Source: Hyphomicrobiales bacterium
GTDB lineage: Bacteria; Pseudomonadota; Alphaproteobacteria; Rhizobiales; Rhodobiaceae
NCBI GenBank assembly: GCA_002869065.1
Contig: PKTR01000003.1
Coordinates: forward strand, 152,891-216,890
DNA: 64,000 nt
Reading direction: 5' to 3'
The notes under the pieces are model-generated. The model had not been told where the DNA came from. It saw only the letters and a list, made by a program, of their open reading frames with translations, and made no database searches. This document shows, piece by piece, positions 8,238 to 15,701 of this stretch. The position numbers were made by a program, and so were the translations under genes. Each line of letters opens with the position of its first letter. The stretch's first letter is position 1.

Positions 8238-8882
8238 ATGAAACAGGCTGCGATACAAAAGCTGTACGCTTATTGGGACAGCTTGCGTGGGGCTCGCCCC
8301 GCGCCGGAACGCCGCGAGATCGAGCCGAGTGAGATCCGCGAACTGCTCGGCGACACCTTCATCCTCGAATTCGAAGGCCCCGACCGCTACACGTTTCGCC
8401 TGGCCGGCACCCGCATGTGCTCGGCCTATTGCCGCGAACTGAAGGGGCGCAACTTTGCCGACCTGTGGATCGGTAAGGACCGCGAAGCCGTCAACAACAT
8501 CATCGCCGCCATCACCACCGATGGCGCCGCGACCGTACTCGGCTTCCAGGGACGCAACCAGCTCGGCAAGACACTCGATTTTGAATTGCTGCTGCTCCCC
8601 CTGCGCCAGAACGGCGAAGGCTTCAATCGTATTCTCGGCCTGTGCGTGCCCGTCGACACGCCCTACTGGATCGGTGTTCATCCCATCCGCGAACAGTCGA
8701 TCATCTCGACCCGCCTGATCTGGCCGAACCAGCGCCCGTTCTTCCTGCGTCGCCAGCGCCGCCCGGACTCTGTCGATCTCGACACGATTGCGCCGCAGCC
8801 GCCGGCAATCGTCCCTCATCAGCCCGACGTTACTTCACGTCGCTACGGTCATCTCACCGTTTACGACGGCGGGCGCGGCTGA
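8238..8882 (+). CDS. PAS_5-family (DUF811-like) PAS domain protein
   Basis: The product is 214 residues. Residues about 5-145 match the single-domain PAS proteins common in Hyphomicrobiales: IQKLYAYWDSLRG at the start, then RREIEPSEIRELLGDTFILE, FRLAGTRMCSAYCRELKGRNFADLW, and the terminal strand LLLPLRQNGEG. No output domain (kinase, GGDEF or HTH) is attached. The C-terminal 60 residues are basic and Pro-rich. Such proteins presumably sense a small ligand or redox state and pass it on by protein contact. The partner is unknown; the adjacent PilZ gene is one candidate by position. The ATG at 8238 follows an AGGGGAGCGAGCCAGG leader. Confidence 0.82.
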   Translation: MKQAAIQKLYAYWDSLRGARPAPERREIEPSEIRELLGDTFILEFEGPDRYTFRLAGTRMCSAYCRELKGRNFADLWIGKDREAVNNIIAAITTDGAATVLGFQGRNQLGKTLDFELLLLPLRQNGEGFNRILGLCVPVDTPYWIGVHPIREQSIISTRLIWPNQRPFFLRRQRRPDSVDLDTIAPQPPAIVPHQPDVTSRRYGHLTVYDGGRG

Positions 8883-8902
8883 TCTGCAGACAAGCCGGAC
8901 GT

Positions 8903-8926
8903 AATCGTTCCAATATTGGTACGATT
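8903..8926. promoter_or_regulatory. 24-bp near-perfect palindrome upstream of the PilZ gene
   Basis: The two 12-bp half-sites (starting AATCGT, with the centre CCAATATTGG) are complementary at 11 of 12 positions. The element lies 20 bp after the stop of the PAS gene and 92 bp before the PilZ start. Its size and symmetry fit the operator of a dimeric helix-turn-helix repressor. Confidence 0.5.
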
Positions 8927-9017
8927 TCTTACACCTTCTTAACCCGCGCCCCTCTACAGTTGTCGTCAGAGGGCGGTCGTTCCGATCGTCCGTGTTGGAT
9001 TCCGCAAGGGTTCGGAG

Positions 9018-9650
9018 ATGGCTTTTTCGGCGGCAACGGCGGACACGATCAATTTGCCAACGGCGGATTCCCTGCCGACGCGGCGATTTCAGCGTGTCAA
9101 AATCAATGTCCTTGGCCGCTATATGCTGGCCAGCCAGCGCGAGTACCCCTGCCAGGTCATCAATATGTCGCCAGGCGACGTGGCCCTCATCGCGCCGGTC
9201 TCCGGTGATGTCGGCGAACGCGTGATCGTCTATCTCGACCAGATCGGCCGTATCGAGGGCGAGATCGTCCGTCAGACGGTCGAAGGTTTCGCGCTGACCA
9301 TCAACGCGACACCCCGCAAACGCGACAAGCTCGCCTCGCAGCTGACCTGGCTCGCCAACCGGCTCGAGCTGAATCTGGCCGAAGACCGGCGCCACGAACG
9401 CATGGTCCCCGAAAACCCGATGACCCAGCTCACCACGTCCGACGGCAAGGTTCACAAGTGCCTGGTCATCGACGTATCGCTGTCGGGCGCGGCCATTCGC
9501 ATTCCGTTCCGTCCGCCGATCGGATCGCGCGTCGTGCTCGGGCGCATGCAGGCCCGTGTCGTCCGCCATATGGACGAAGGCATCGCGGTCGAATTCGCCA
9601 CGGTTCAGAGCCACGAGTCGCTGAAAGCCGGCATTCAACCGGCCATCTAG
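9018..9650 (+). CDS. tandem PilZ-domain protein
   Basis: The product is 210 residues carrying two PilZ-like domains. The first (about 20-105) has RRFQRVKINVLGRYM and the companion motif CQVINMSPGDVALI. The second (about 120-205) has RRHERMVPEN and the canonical CLVIDVSLSGAAI (D/NxSxxG). PilZ domains bind cyclic di-GMP through the RxxxR arginines and the D/NxSxxG turn. The second domain looks complete; the first has NMSPGD, so the glycine is shifted. The protein is soluble, without other domains. It is a likely c-di-GMP effector for motility or surface polymer control. The gene sits between a PAS protein and a BTLCP peptidase. Confidence 0.85.
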   Translation: MAFSAATADTINLPTADSLPTRRFQRVKINVLGRYMLASQREYPCQVINMSPGDVALIAPVSGDVGERVIVYLDQIGRIEGEIVRQTVEGFALTINATPRKRDKLASQLTWLANRLELNLAEDRRHERMVPENPMTQLTTSDGKVHKCLVIDVSLSGAAIRIPFRPPIGSRVVLGRMQARVVRHMDEGIAVEFATVQSHESLKAGIQPAI

Positions 9651-9686
9651 ACGACGTCTTTTTCTTTTCTCGAATTTTTTTTCAAG

Positions 9687-9714
9687 AAAAAACCGGCGCA
9701 AGCCGGTTTTTTTT
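9687..9714 (+). terminator. Rho-independent terminator after the PilZ gene
   Basis: AAAACCGGC, loop GCAA, GCCGGTTTT forms a perfect stem followed by eight T residues. A run of A residues on the left makes it potentially bidirectional. Confidence 0.92.
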
Positions 9715-9965
9715 ATTGCCTGAACTTGACCGCTCGCGCACCACACCGAACGCCGCCGACAGACTGAACCTCATAAAATCGCACATAAATTCAATGCGTT
9801 ATTTCAGCCTATGCCAATCGATAAAATTCGATTCAATTTCAAATAAAATAAGTATAAAAGTCGAATAAATTTCATCACTTATTTGATTTAAATAGTACTA
9901 TAAAGTTTAGCGTCAAATAAAAACGCCTCTGACATAGTGAAGCCATCGATTGGGAGGGTTTCACC
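9715..9965. other. AT-rich non-coding block upstream of the BTLCP gene
   Basis: Between the terminator and the next start, positions about 9770-9940 are strikingly A/T-rich (runs such as AAATAAAATAAGTATAAAAG) against an otherwise GC-rich window. No protein or RNA gene is recognisable. It probably contains the promoter of the BTLCP gene and would be a natural binding region for a MucR/Ros-type AT-preferring regulator. Confidence 0.5.
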
Positions 9966-10592
9966 ATGGGACTTACAGGGGTATATTGGAAATTCGCGTC
10001 GGGATTACTTGTCGCCTTGGCGCTGAGCACCGGACCGGCCGAGGCCGCCGGCAAATACGGCCAGCGCTTCATGCGCACCACCGGAATTACAGCACCGCCG
10101 ATCGGCCATGTCAGGTTTTGTGAGAGCAATCGTGGGGAATGCCGCTCACACACCGCACAGGCCAAGGTGATGACGCTGACCCGCGCACGCTGGCAGGAAC
10201 TTCTCAGCATCAACGACGACATCAACCGGCGGATCGAACCGGTCACCGACCGCGATCTCTACAACGTCGACGAGCTGTGGACCTATCCGAAACGCAAGGG
10301 CGACTGCGAAGACTACGTTCTTCTCAAGCGCCGGGAGCTGATCCAGCGCGGCTGGCCTGTCGGCGCCCTGCTGATCACCGTGGTGCGCGACCAGAATGGC
10401 GACGGCCACGCGGTACTGACGGCGCGAACCGATCGCGGCGAATTCATTCTCGACAATCAGGTCAGTGCTGTCCTGCCCTGGAACGAAACCGACTACCGCT
10501 TCATCAAGCGCCAGTCCGAAACCGACGAGGTTGCCTGGAAAAACATTTCCGACACCCGCGTCTGGTCGGTCGGCAGCCTCGCCAAGCGCTAG
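9966..10592 (+). CDS. BTLCP (bacterial transglutaminase-like cysteine peptidase, DUF920) protein
   Basis: The product is 208 residues. A Sec signal peptide spans residues 1-27 (LLVALALSTGPAEAA). The transglutaminase-like triad is visible: Cys in RKGDCEDYVLLKR, His in NGDGHAVLTAR and Asp in GEFILDNQ. The family includes LapG, the periplasmic protease that releases biofilm adhesins, but this is the shorter stand-alone alphaproteobacterial form and no LapD/LapA partner lies nearby. Substrate and role are unknown; a periplasmic cysteine peptidase is the supported call. A strong hairpin terminator follows. Confidence 0.87.
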   Translation: MGLTGVYWKFASGLLVALALSTGPAEAAGKYGQRFMRTTGITAPPIGHVRFCESNRGECRSHTAQAKVMTLTRARWQELLSINDDINRRIEPVTDRDLYNVDELWTYPKRKGDCEDYVLLKRRELIQRGWPVGALLITVVRDQNGDGHAVLTARTDRGEFILDNQVSAVLPWNETDYRFIKRQSETDEVAWKNISDTRVWSVGSLAKR

Positions 10593-10701
10593 ACGGAACG
10601 ACAATTCGGCGGCAACGCCCGCCACGGACATTTGGTGAGAGACACAGGAACAGACCCGGTCACGTCCCCACCTCCCCGTCCCTACCCAGACCGGGTACTG
10701 A

Positions 10702-10741
10702 GAGCCGGCTCGTCACCCCACGAGCCGGCTCGCCCCTTTTC
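10702..10741 (+). terminator. terminator after the BTLCP gene
   Basis: GAGCCGGCTCG at 10702 pairs perfectly with CGAGCCGGCTC at 10721, and the stem is followed by GCCCCTTTTC. It sits between converging genes and may serve both. Confidence 0.75.
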
Positions 10742-10769
10742 AGGGATGAGTTTGTCTACCGGGGCGGCA

Positions 10770-11303
10770 TTACACGTCGATGCGGCGCATCTCGCGGGCA
10801 TAGCGTTGCCAGTTCTCAACATAATGATGCGCTGACCAGGTCAGGCTTTTCACCGCCTCCTCATCGAGCTGACGGATCGCCTTGCCCGGCATGCCGACGA
10901 CCAGCGAATTGTCAGGGATCTCCTTGCCTTCCGGCACCAGCGCGTTGGCGCCGATCAGGCAGTTGCGGCCGATCTTTGCGCCGTTGAGGATCGTCGCCCC
11001 CATTCCGACCAGCGAATTGTTGCCGATCGTGCATCCATGCAGGATCACCCCGTGACCGATGGTGCAGTCGTCGCCGATGGTCAGCGGAAAGCCGATGTCG
11101 GTGTGCAGGATGCTGCCGTCCTGTACGTTGCTGCGCGCACCGACCGTCAGCGGCTCGTTGTCGCCGCGCAACACCGCGCCCCACCATACGCTGGCATCTT
11201 CGGCAAGATTCACCGCACCGATCAGCACGGCATCGGGCGCCACCCAATAGCGGCCTTGTTCCGGAACGGTCGGAGCGACGTCACCCAGCGCGTAGATCGG
11301 CAT
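10770..11303 (-). CDS. gamma-carbonic anhydrase family protein
   Basis: The product is 177 residues, the family's usual length. It is a left-handed beta-helix built from hexapeptide repeats: [20 protein letters not shown] near the N-terminus, [36 protein letters not shown]. The metal-site histidines (in [15 protein letters not shown]) and the [10 protein letters not shown] segment are in place. Family members (YrdA/CaiE/Cam-like) are Zn- or Co-binding trimers, often of uncertain carbonic anhydrase activity. I chose the start at 11303 (MPIYALGD); the frame is open 51 codons further upstream without family similarity. Confidence 0.92.
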   Translation of the reverse strand: MPIYALGDVAPTVPEQGRYWVAPDAVLIGAVNLAEDASVWWGAVLRGDNEPLTVGARSNVQDGSILHTDIGFPLTIGDDCTIGHGVILHGCTIGNNSLVGMGATILNGAKIGRNCLIGANALVPEGKEIPDNSLVVGMPGKAIRQLDEEAVKSLTWSAHHYVENWQRYAREMRRIDV

Positions 11304-11610
11304 TGTTGTTTTCCTTGAGCAATGTTCGTGAAGCCAGTCAGGCCGGTCGACTGAACGCACGCTGCATCCGGCCGCCGGCAATGATGGCGAACCGTGCCAT
11401 GAGCGCGCCAAAAAATCGAGCGACGCGACGTCGCCCGCTTCAGTCAGATACGACAAATGGAATTGGCGAGTGTGACCGGGAATACGCTCAGGGCATTGCG
11501 CGTGATCATTGATTCACGCGACATGCCCCAGCCGATTTCTTTGACGGTGTTCTTTTCCGAAAACCGGTTCCCACTTTTCGCTTACGCGGACCTTCGGTTC
11601 GGGAATACGC
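11304..11610. other. intergenic region containing repeat copy 2
   Basis: No gene is visible between the carbonic anhydrase start and the 3' end of the next minus-strand gene. The left half presumably carries the carbonic anhydrase promoter. The right 60 bp is repeat copy 2. Confidence 0.55.
11551..11610 (-). repeat. 60-bp intergenic repeat, copy 2 (directly 3' of a stop codon)
   Basis: On the minus strand this matches 1606-1665 at 57 of 60 positions. It begins at the base immediately after the TGA of the 11611-11931 gene, in that gene's direction of transcription. Copy 1 has the same arrangement relative to its own gene. Confidence 0.85.
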
Positions 11611-11931
11611 TCAGAAGGTCAGCGCGATGGCGAAGTCGAGCACGACGATGCCCGAGCAAAGGCTCCACATGCCGGCGATCGCGGTGCTGGCGGCGAGCCA
11701 GCCAACCGGGCGGTTCTCGATCCGACGGCCGCGAATGGCGTTACGCATGATGATGAAGGGGCCCGCGAAGGCGCACATGATCACCGCGGCGATGACCGCG
11801 AACCAGTTCTCGAGCGAGAATTTGAACGACGGCGGCTCGTGCGTCACGAGCTGATAGAAGCTGCCCAGAATCCCGGCAGCGACGAAGCCGGTCAACAAAG
11901 CAAAAACCGCAACGGCGAGATCGGCGCCCAT
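11611..11931 (-). CDS. small integral membrane protein of unknown function
   Basis: The product is 106 residues with about three hydrophobic segments: residues 4-28 (VFALLTGFVAAGILGSF...), 41-62 (FAVIAAVIMCAFAGPFIIM) and 78-104 (ASTAIAGMWSLCSGIVVLDFA). The charged loop NAIRGRRIENRP lies between the second and third. No catalytic motif is visible. The size and pattern resemble small conserved membrane proteins of Hyphomicrobiales annotated only as DUF families. The start at 11931 has AAGGGGG upstream. The 60-bp repeat abuts its stop codon. Confidence 0.6.
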   Translation of the reverse strand: MGADLAVAVFALLTGFVAAGILGSFYQLVTHEPPSFKFSLENWFAVIAAVIMCAFAGPFIIMRNAIRGRRIENRPVGWLAASTAIAGMWSLCSGIVVLDFAIALTF

Positions 11932-12165
11932 CGACAATACCCCCTTGCGCACCCAAAACGGTACGAATGCCACATGCCCGATCGTTCACCGCAAAAGCCG
12001 TGCCGGTCGCCATCGATGGGGGAAAACCGCCGCTGCGTTAGGGCTTCCGTAACCATAAATGCGCGACCGTGTACCGCGACGGAACACTTGTTCCGGAATG
12101 GCGCATCGGTCCCGAATGAAGACCCGCTGCGCGCATTTCTCGTTCACGCGTTGGCAGGGAATACC

Positions 12166-12870
12166 GTGTCGTCAGCCCTTTCGATCAGACAGGATAGCGG
12201 ACGCAGCTGGATGATCACGGCAATCGCCGTGGCAAGCCTGATCGGCTTGATCGTCGTACTGTTCCAGCTGACGATCGACTGGCTTGGCGGCGAAGCGCTG
12301 AAAGCCGGCCTCAGCACCGATGCGAGCCCGACGGCAATCGTCATCCACGGCGAAACCCTGCACATCCCGCAGAACATGATCCGTTTCGCCGACCAGCGCC
12401 GCGACGGCCCCGCCGAGCGCATCGACCTTGTGCTGCACTGGCCGACGCTGACCGGCTATGATGAAACCCACGCCAATGCCTTCGACGACATCTCGGCCGA
12501 CGCGCCGATCGTCTTCGTGTCGATCGCACCGCGCATGACCGAAGTCGATTCCACCGGCCGTCTGGTCAATCTCTACGCCCGGTTCTTTGCCGATGGCGGC
12601 CCTGGTCCCGACGGCCTCGAACGCCGCTCGCTGCTACCGGGCAACGGTTACGATACCGAAGAGATCTACTTCGAAGCCGGCTCCGCCCACCCCTTCGTCG
12701 CCCGCTGCACCAAGCCGGACGGCAGCGGAATCCCGAGCAATTGCCTGCGCGAAATCTATGTCGGCTCGAACCTGTCGCTGACCTACCGGTTTCGCCGTCC
12801 GCTGCTTGCCGAATGGGCCGCGCTCGACCGCGGCGTCAGTGCCCTCGCCGCATCGTTCCTGAAAAAGTAG
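12166..12870 (+). CDS. membrane-anchored protein of unknown function
   Basis: The product is 234 residues from a GTG start preceded by AGGGA at good spacing. An ATG at 12211 is an alternative. A single N-terminal transmembrane segment (about residues 15-38, AIAVASLIGLIVVLFQ) is followed by a soluble, probably periplasmic, region of about 190 residues containing IVIHGETLHIPQNMIRF, RIDLVLHWPTLTGY and FVARCTKPDGSGIPSNCLREIYV. The two cysteines could form a disulfide. I do not recognise the family. An imperfect hairpin follows the gene. Confidence 0.6.
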   Translation: MSSALSIRQDSGRSWMITAIAVASLIGLIVVLFQLTIDWLGGEALKAGLSTDASPTAIVIHGETLHIPQNMIRFADQRRDGPAERIDLVLHWPTLTGYDETHANAFDDISADAPIVFVSIAPRMTEVDSTGRLVNLYARFFADGGPGPDGLERRSLLPGNGYDTEEIYFEAGSAHPFVARCTKPDGSGIPSNCLREIYVGSNLSLTYRFRRPLLAEWAALDRGVSALAASFLKK

Positions 12871-12890
12871 CCGCCGGCCTCAACACAAAC

Positions 12891-12930
12891 AAAAAACGCC
12901 CCCGCGGCCGTCATGGCGCGGGAGCGCTTT
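12891..12930 (-). terminator. terminator between converging genes
   Basis: CGCCCCCGCG (12897-12906) pairs with CGCGGGAGCG (12917-12926) at 9 of 10 positions. Six A residues on its left give a T-run when read on the minus strand, so it most likely ends the DUF3126 transcript. It may also act on the plus strand. Confidence 0.55.
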
Positions 12931-12961
12931 CGTTCGTTTCGAATGACGATGCCGGGAGCGT

Positions 12962-13174
12962 CTACTCTTCCAGATCGAATTCCAGGATTGCCATCTGGAA
13001 GTTCCACGACAGATCGTCGTCCTCGTCATCGCGGAAGATCACACCGATGAATTCGTCGCCGATATAGACCTCGGCGGAATCGTCCTTCTGCGGCCGGGCG
13101 CGAACACCGATGCGCGGAAGATCGAACTTCTTGCGCAGAAAGGCTTCAAGTTTGCGGATTTCGTCTTTGTTCAA
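12962..13174 (-). CDS. DUF3126 family protein (TTG start)
   Basis: The product is 70 residues beginning L/M-NKDEIRKLEAFLRKKF and continuing with a PRIGVRARPQK strand, DSAEVYIGDEFIGVIFRDDEDDDLSW and FQMAILEFDLEE. This matches the short alphaproteobacterial DUF3126 family in length and sequence character. The start is TTG: a good ribosome binding site (CAGGAGA) lies 8 nt upstream and no ATG or GTG is available at the conserved N-terminus. The function is unknown. The protein is acidic and soluble, without metal motifs. Confidence 0.8.
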   Translation of the reverse strand: MNKDEIRKLEAFLRKKFDLPRIGVRARPQKDDSAEVYIGDEFIGVIFRDDEDDDLSWNFQMAILEFDLEE

Positions 13175-13417
13175 GGATCGTCTCCTGCAGTCCTGCGGTG
13201 GCGCCGATCCGCCCTCACCCGAAGCGGGCGGCGAGCCAGACGCCGTGAATTGATACCGATGGCAGTTCCGGCACACCGGGCAGCCACCCGGAAAATCCGT
13301 GAAGTGCCCGGCGGGAGTCGCCATCTGCCCCTGTAGTGGCCGACGACGCGCCCGCGGTCAACGCATGGCGGGCGCGAAATTCGACCAATGGCAAAACCGC
13401 AACACCGTGCCGACGCT

Positions 13418-14290
13418 TCAGCTGCCGTTCGACGACAGCTCTTCGGAAAGGGTCTGGTCCATCATGATCGACGGCTCCTCGCAACCCGCCTGGCCAACCA
13501 CCCTGGCCGGCACGCCGGCGACCGTGACATGGGCCGGAACAGGCTTCAGCACGACGGAGCCCGCCGCGATGCGCGAGCAGCAGCCGATCTCGATATTACC
13601 GAGGATCTTGGCGCCGGCACCGATCAATACGCCCTTGCGGATCTTCGGATGACGGTCGCCGTCTTCCTTGCCGGTGCCGCCGAGGGTGACGCCCTGCAGG
13701 ATCGACACTTCGTCGCCAATCTCCGCCGTCATGCCGACGACGAGGCCGGTCGCGTGGTCGATGAAGATGCCGCGGCCCATCTGCACCGCCGGATGGATAT
13801 CCACCTGGAACACTTCCGACGCACGGCTCTGCAGATAGAGCGCGAAGTCCTGGCGTCCCGCGTTCCAAAGCCAGTGCGCAAGCCGGTGCGTCTGGATGGC
13901 ATGAAAGCCCTTGAAGTAGAGAACCGGCTCGATGTAGCGCGAGCACGCCGGGTCACGCTCGAACACAGCGCCAAGATCGACGCGGATAATCTCGCGCAGC
14001 TTCGGATCGGCCGCCACCGCGTCGTCGAAGGCGTGGCGGATATGCGCGCCGTTGATGCCGCCATGGTCGAGCCGCGCGGCGATACGATGCGCGACGACCG
14101 CCTCGAGCGACTCATGGCTCAGCACCGTCTCGTAGATGAAACCGGCGAGCTGCGGTTCCGCCGACGCGATTGCCTCGGCTTCCTCGCGGATCTGGTTCCA
14201 GATCGGATCGTGTAATGCGAGGCTATCCGAAGCCGCTTCGCGTATCTGACCCATTGCGCCCGCTCCCGTATCCCGTTGTTCAAGCGCCAT
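13418..14290 (-). CDS. cysE: serine O-acetyltransferase
   Basis: The product is 290 residues. CysE makes O-acetylserine from serine and acetyl-CoA, the committed step of cysteine synthesis. The N-terminal helical SATase domain (about residues 10-140) contains PIWNQIREEAEAIA and DPACSRYIEPVLYFKGFHAIQTHR. The C-terminal left-handed beta-helix includes the active-site stretch VDIHPAVQMGRGIFIDHATG and GVTLGGTGKEDGDRHPKI. The C-terminal tail that docks into CysK usually ends in Ile; here the end is SSNGS, so complex formation may differ. The start at 14290 is the family-like one; MGQIREAAS at 14254 is an alternative. The gene is divergent from the enoyl-CoA hydratase. Confidence 0.95.
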   Translation of the reverse strand: MALEQRDTGAGAMGQIREAASDSLALHDPIWNQIREEAEAIASAEPQLAGFIYETVLSHESLEAVVAHRIAARLDHGGINGAHIRHAFDDAVAADPKLREIIRVDLGAVFERDPACSRYIEPVLYFKGFHAIQTHRLAHWLWNAGRQDFALYLQSRASEVFQVDIHPAVQMGRGIFIDHATGLVVGMTAEIGDEVSILQGVTLGGTGKEDGDRHPKIRKGVLIGAGAKILGNIEIGCCSRIAAGSVVLKPVPAHVTVAGVPARVVGQAGCEEPSIMMDQTLSEELSSNGS

Positions 14291-14516
14291 CGTTGCAGCG
14301 CCTGTTTCCGTGTCTCCATAAATAGGACATCGGGCGCCAAATCCAAACAGCTCGCAAAGATTTGAGCACAGCGAGGTCAAGAGACCTTAAACGCACTTGC
14401 CGCCACCCGGCGAAAATCTCGTCTCCGTCTTCCGTCGCCTTGACTCCATGCGTGCCGGGCGAAGACAACGATTGCCGAACTGTAGCAAACGTCGTTCCAG
14501 ACAGCCGGAGAGCCCG

Positions 14517-15323
14517 ATGACCCCCACCGTTCCCTCGACCGACCCGCATATCGTCGGGCGCATCGAAGCCCCGATCGGCTGGCTGATCATCGACAACCCG
14601 GTGCGCCGCAACGCCGTGTCGCTGTCGATGTGGAAGGCGATCCCGGCGGTCGTCAAGGAACTCGACCAGCACCCGGATGTCCGCGTCATCATCATTCGTG
14701 GCGCCGGCGATGCCGCCTTCGTGGCTGGCGCCGACATCTCCGAATTCGCCGAGACCCGCAAGGACGCCGCGAGCGCGCTCGCCTACGAAGAGGCGAACGC
14801 CGCGGCCTATGCCGCCCTGCGCCACGCGGTGAAGCCGACGATCGCCATGATCAAGGGTTTCTGCATGGGCGGCGGCATGGGGCTTGCAGTCGCCGCCGAC
14901 CTGCGCTTCGCCGCCGATGATGCCGTGTTCTCGATCCCCGCCGCCCGGCTTGGCGTCGGCTACCCGCCCGACGGCATCCGCGATGTCGTCAAGCTGATCG
15001 GCCCGTCGCGCGCCAAGGATCTGTTCTTCACCGCGCGGCGCGTCCACCACGAGGAAGCCCTCGCGCTTGGCCTCGTCGACCGCGTCATCTTCGCCCTCGA
15101 TCTGGAAGCCGAAACGCGGGCTGTCGCCGAAACGATTGCTGAAAACGCTCCGCTGACGCACATCTCCGCCAAGGCCGCCATCGACGCCGTCGCCGGAGAC
15201 CCGGCCGCCGCCGACTGGGAGCATGTCCGCGCGATGACGAACATCTGTTTCGACAGCGCCGACTTCGCCGAGGGGCGCACCGCCTTCATGGAAAAACGGA
15301 AGCCCGTCTTCGAAGGCAAATGA
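14517..15323 (+). CDS. enoyl-CoA hydratase/isomerase family protein
   Basis: The product is 268 residues, the normal length of crotonase-fold enzymes. The acyl-CoA oxyanion-hole motifs are present: AGDAAFVAGADISEFAE (about residues 62-78) and MIKGFCMGGGMGLAVAADLRFA (about 113-134, listed by landmarks). The glutamate used for hydration is not obvious: the second catalytic position reads PAARLGVGYPPDG, with no Glu. The enzyme may therefore be an isomerase, decarboxylase or other crotonase rather than a classical hydratase. It probably acts in fatty-acid or branched-chain catabolism. Confidence 0.88.
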   Translation: MTPTVPSTDPHIVGRIEAPIGWLIIDNPVRRNAVSLSMWKAIPAVVKELDQHPDVRVIIIRGAGDAAFVAGADISEFAETRKDAASALAYEEANAAAYAALRHAVKPTIAMIKGFCMGGGMGLAVAADLRFAADDAVFSIPAARLGVGYPPDGIRDVVKLIGPSRAKDLFFTARRVHHEEALALGLVDRVIFALDLEAETRAVAETIAENAPLTHISAKAAIDAVAGDPAAADWEHVRAMTNICFDSADFAEGRTAFMEKRKPVFEGK

Positions 15324-15701
15324 CCTTTCGGGCGCACAACTTCCCTAACGGAAGTTCTTGAATCGATTTCTCATGCTGGGGAATCAATTTCTCAACGGCG
15401 TGAATCGGATTATCGGAAAATCCGGCCAACACCCTCGAAAGACTCACCTTTTGTTAACCATGCCCGTTAACCGTCGATTAACCATAAATCGACGGTTTGC
15501 GCGACGCCCTGCGAACCCCGAGACTCTGCGGTTTTCGGCAGTTTTCCGGCACTTTAGCCAACCGCGCGGAGCGGCTCCGCCGGGCGCAAAATCCGCACTT
15601 GAATCACTCTGTGAAGGCGTTGAAGCGGCCACTTTGAATCGGAATCTGAACTTTCGGAACCAGCCCTAACCGATTCTGCCGACTCAGCTTTTCGAGCGCT
15701 C
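15324..15701. other. gene-free region rich in GANTC (CcrM) sites
   Basis: Ten GANTC pentamers lie between 15360 and 15685: at 15360, 15381, 15402, 15441, 15522, 15601, 15636, 15642, 15672 and 15681. GANTC is the target of the cell-cycle methyltransferase CcrM of alphaproteobacteria. A perfect CtrA-type box and a 9-bp inverted repeat (15471-15479 with 15487-15495) lie in the middle. The flanking genes converge, so this is not an obvious promoter region. A 103-codon frame inside it shows no gene-like features. Confidence 0.8.
15467..15482 (+). promoter_or_regulatory. candidate CtrA binding site
   Basis: TTAACCGTCGATTAAC matches the full CtrA consensus TTAA-N7-TTAAC exactly. A further GTTAACC lies 13 bp upstream. 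CtrA is the master cell-cycle response regulator of alphaproteobacteria. Binding here is an inference from sequence only. Confidence 0.55.

Noticed and set aside
15358-15669. 103-codon open frame within the GANTC-rich gap
   Set aside because: It has no ribosome binding site and a composition typical of random frames.
15324-15701. Replication origin
   Set aside because: GANTC and CtrA sites are seen, but no dnaA, hemE, parAB or DnaA-box cluster lies nearby, and the flanking genes converge.
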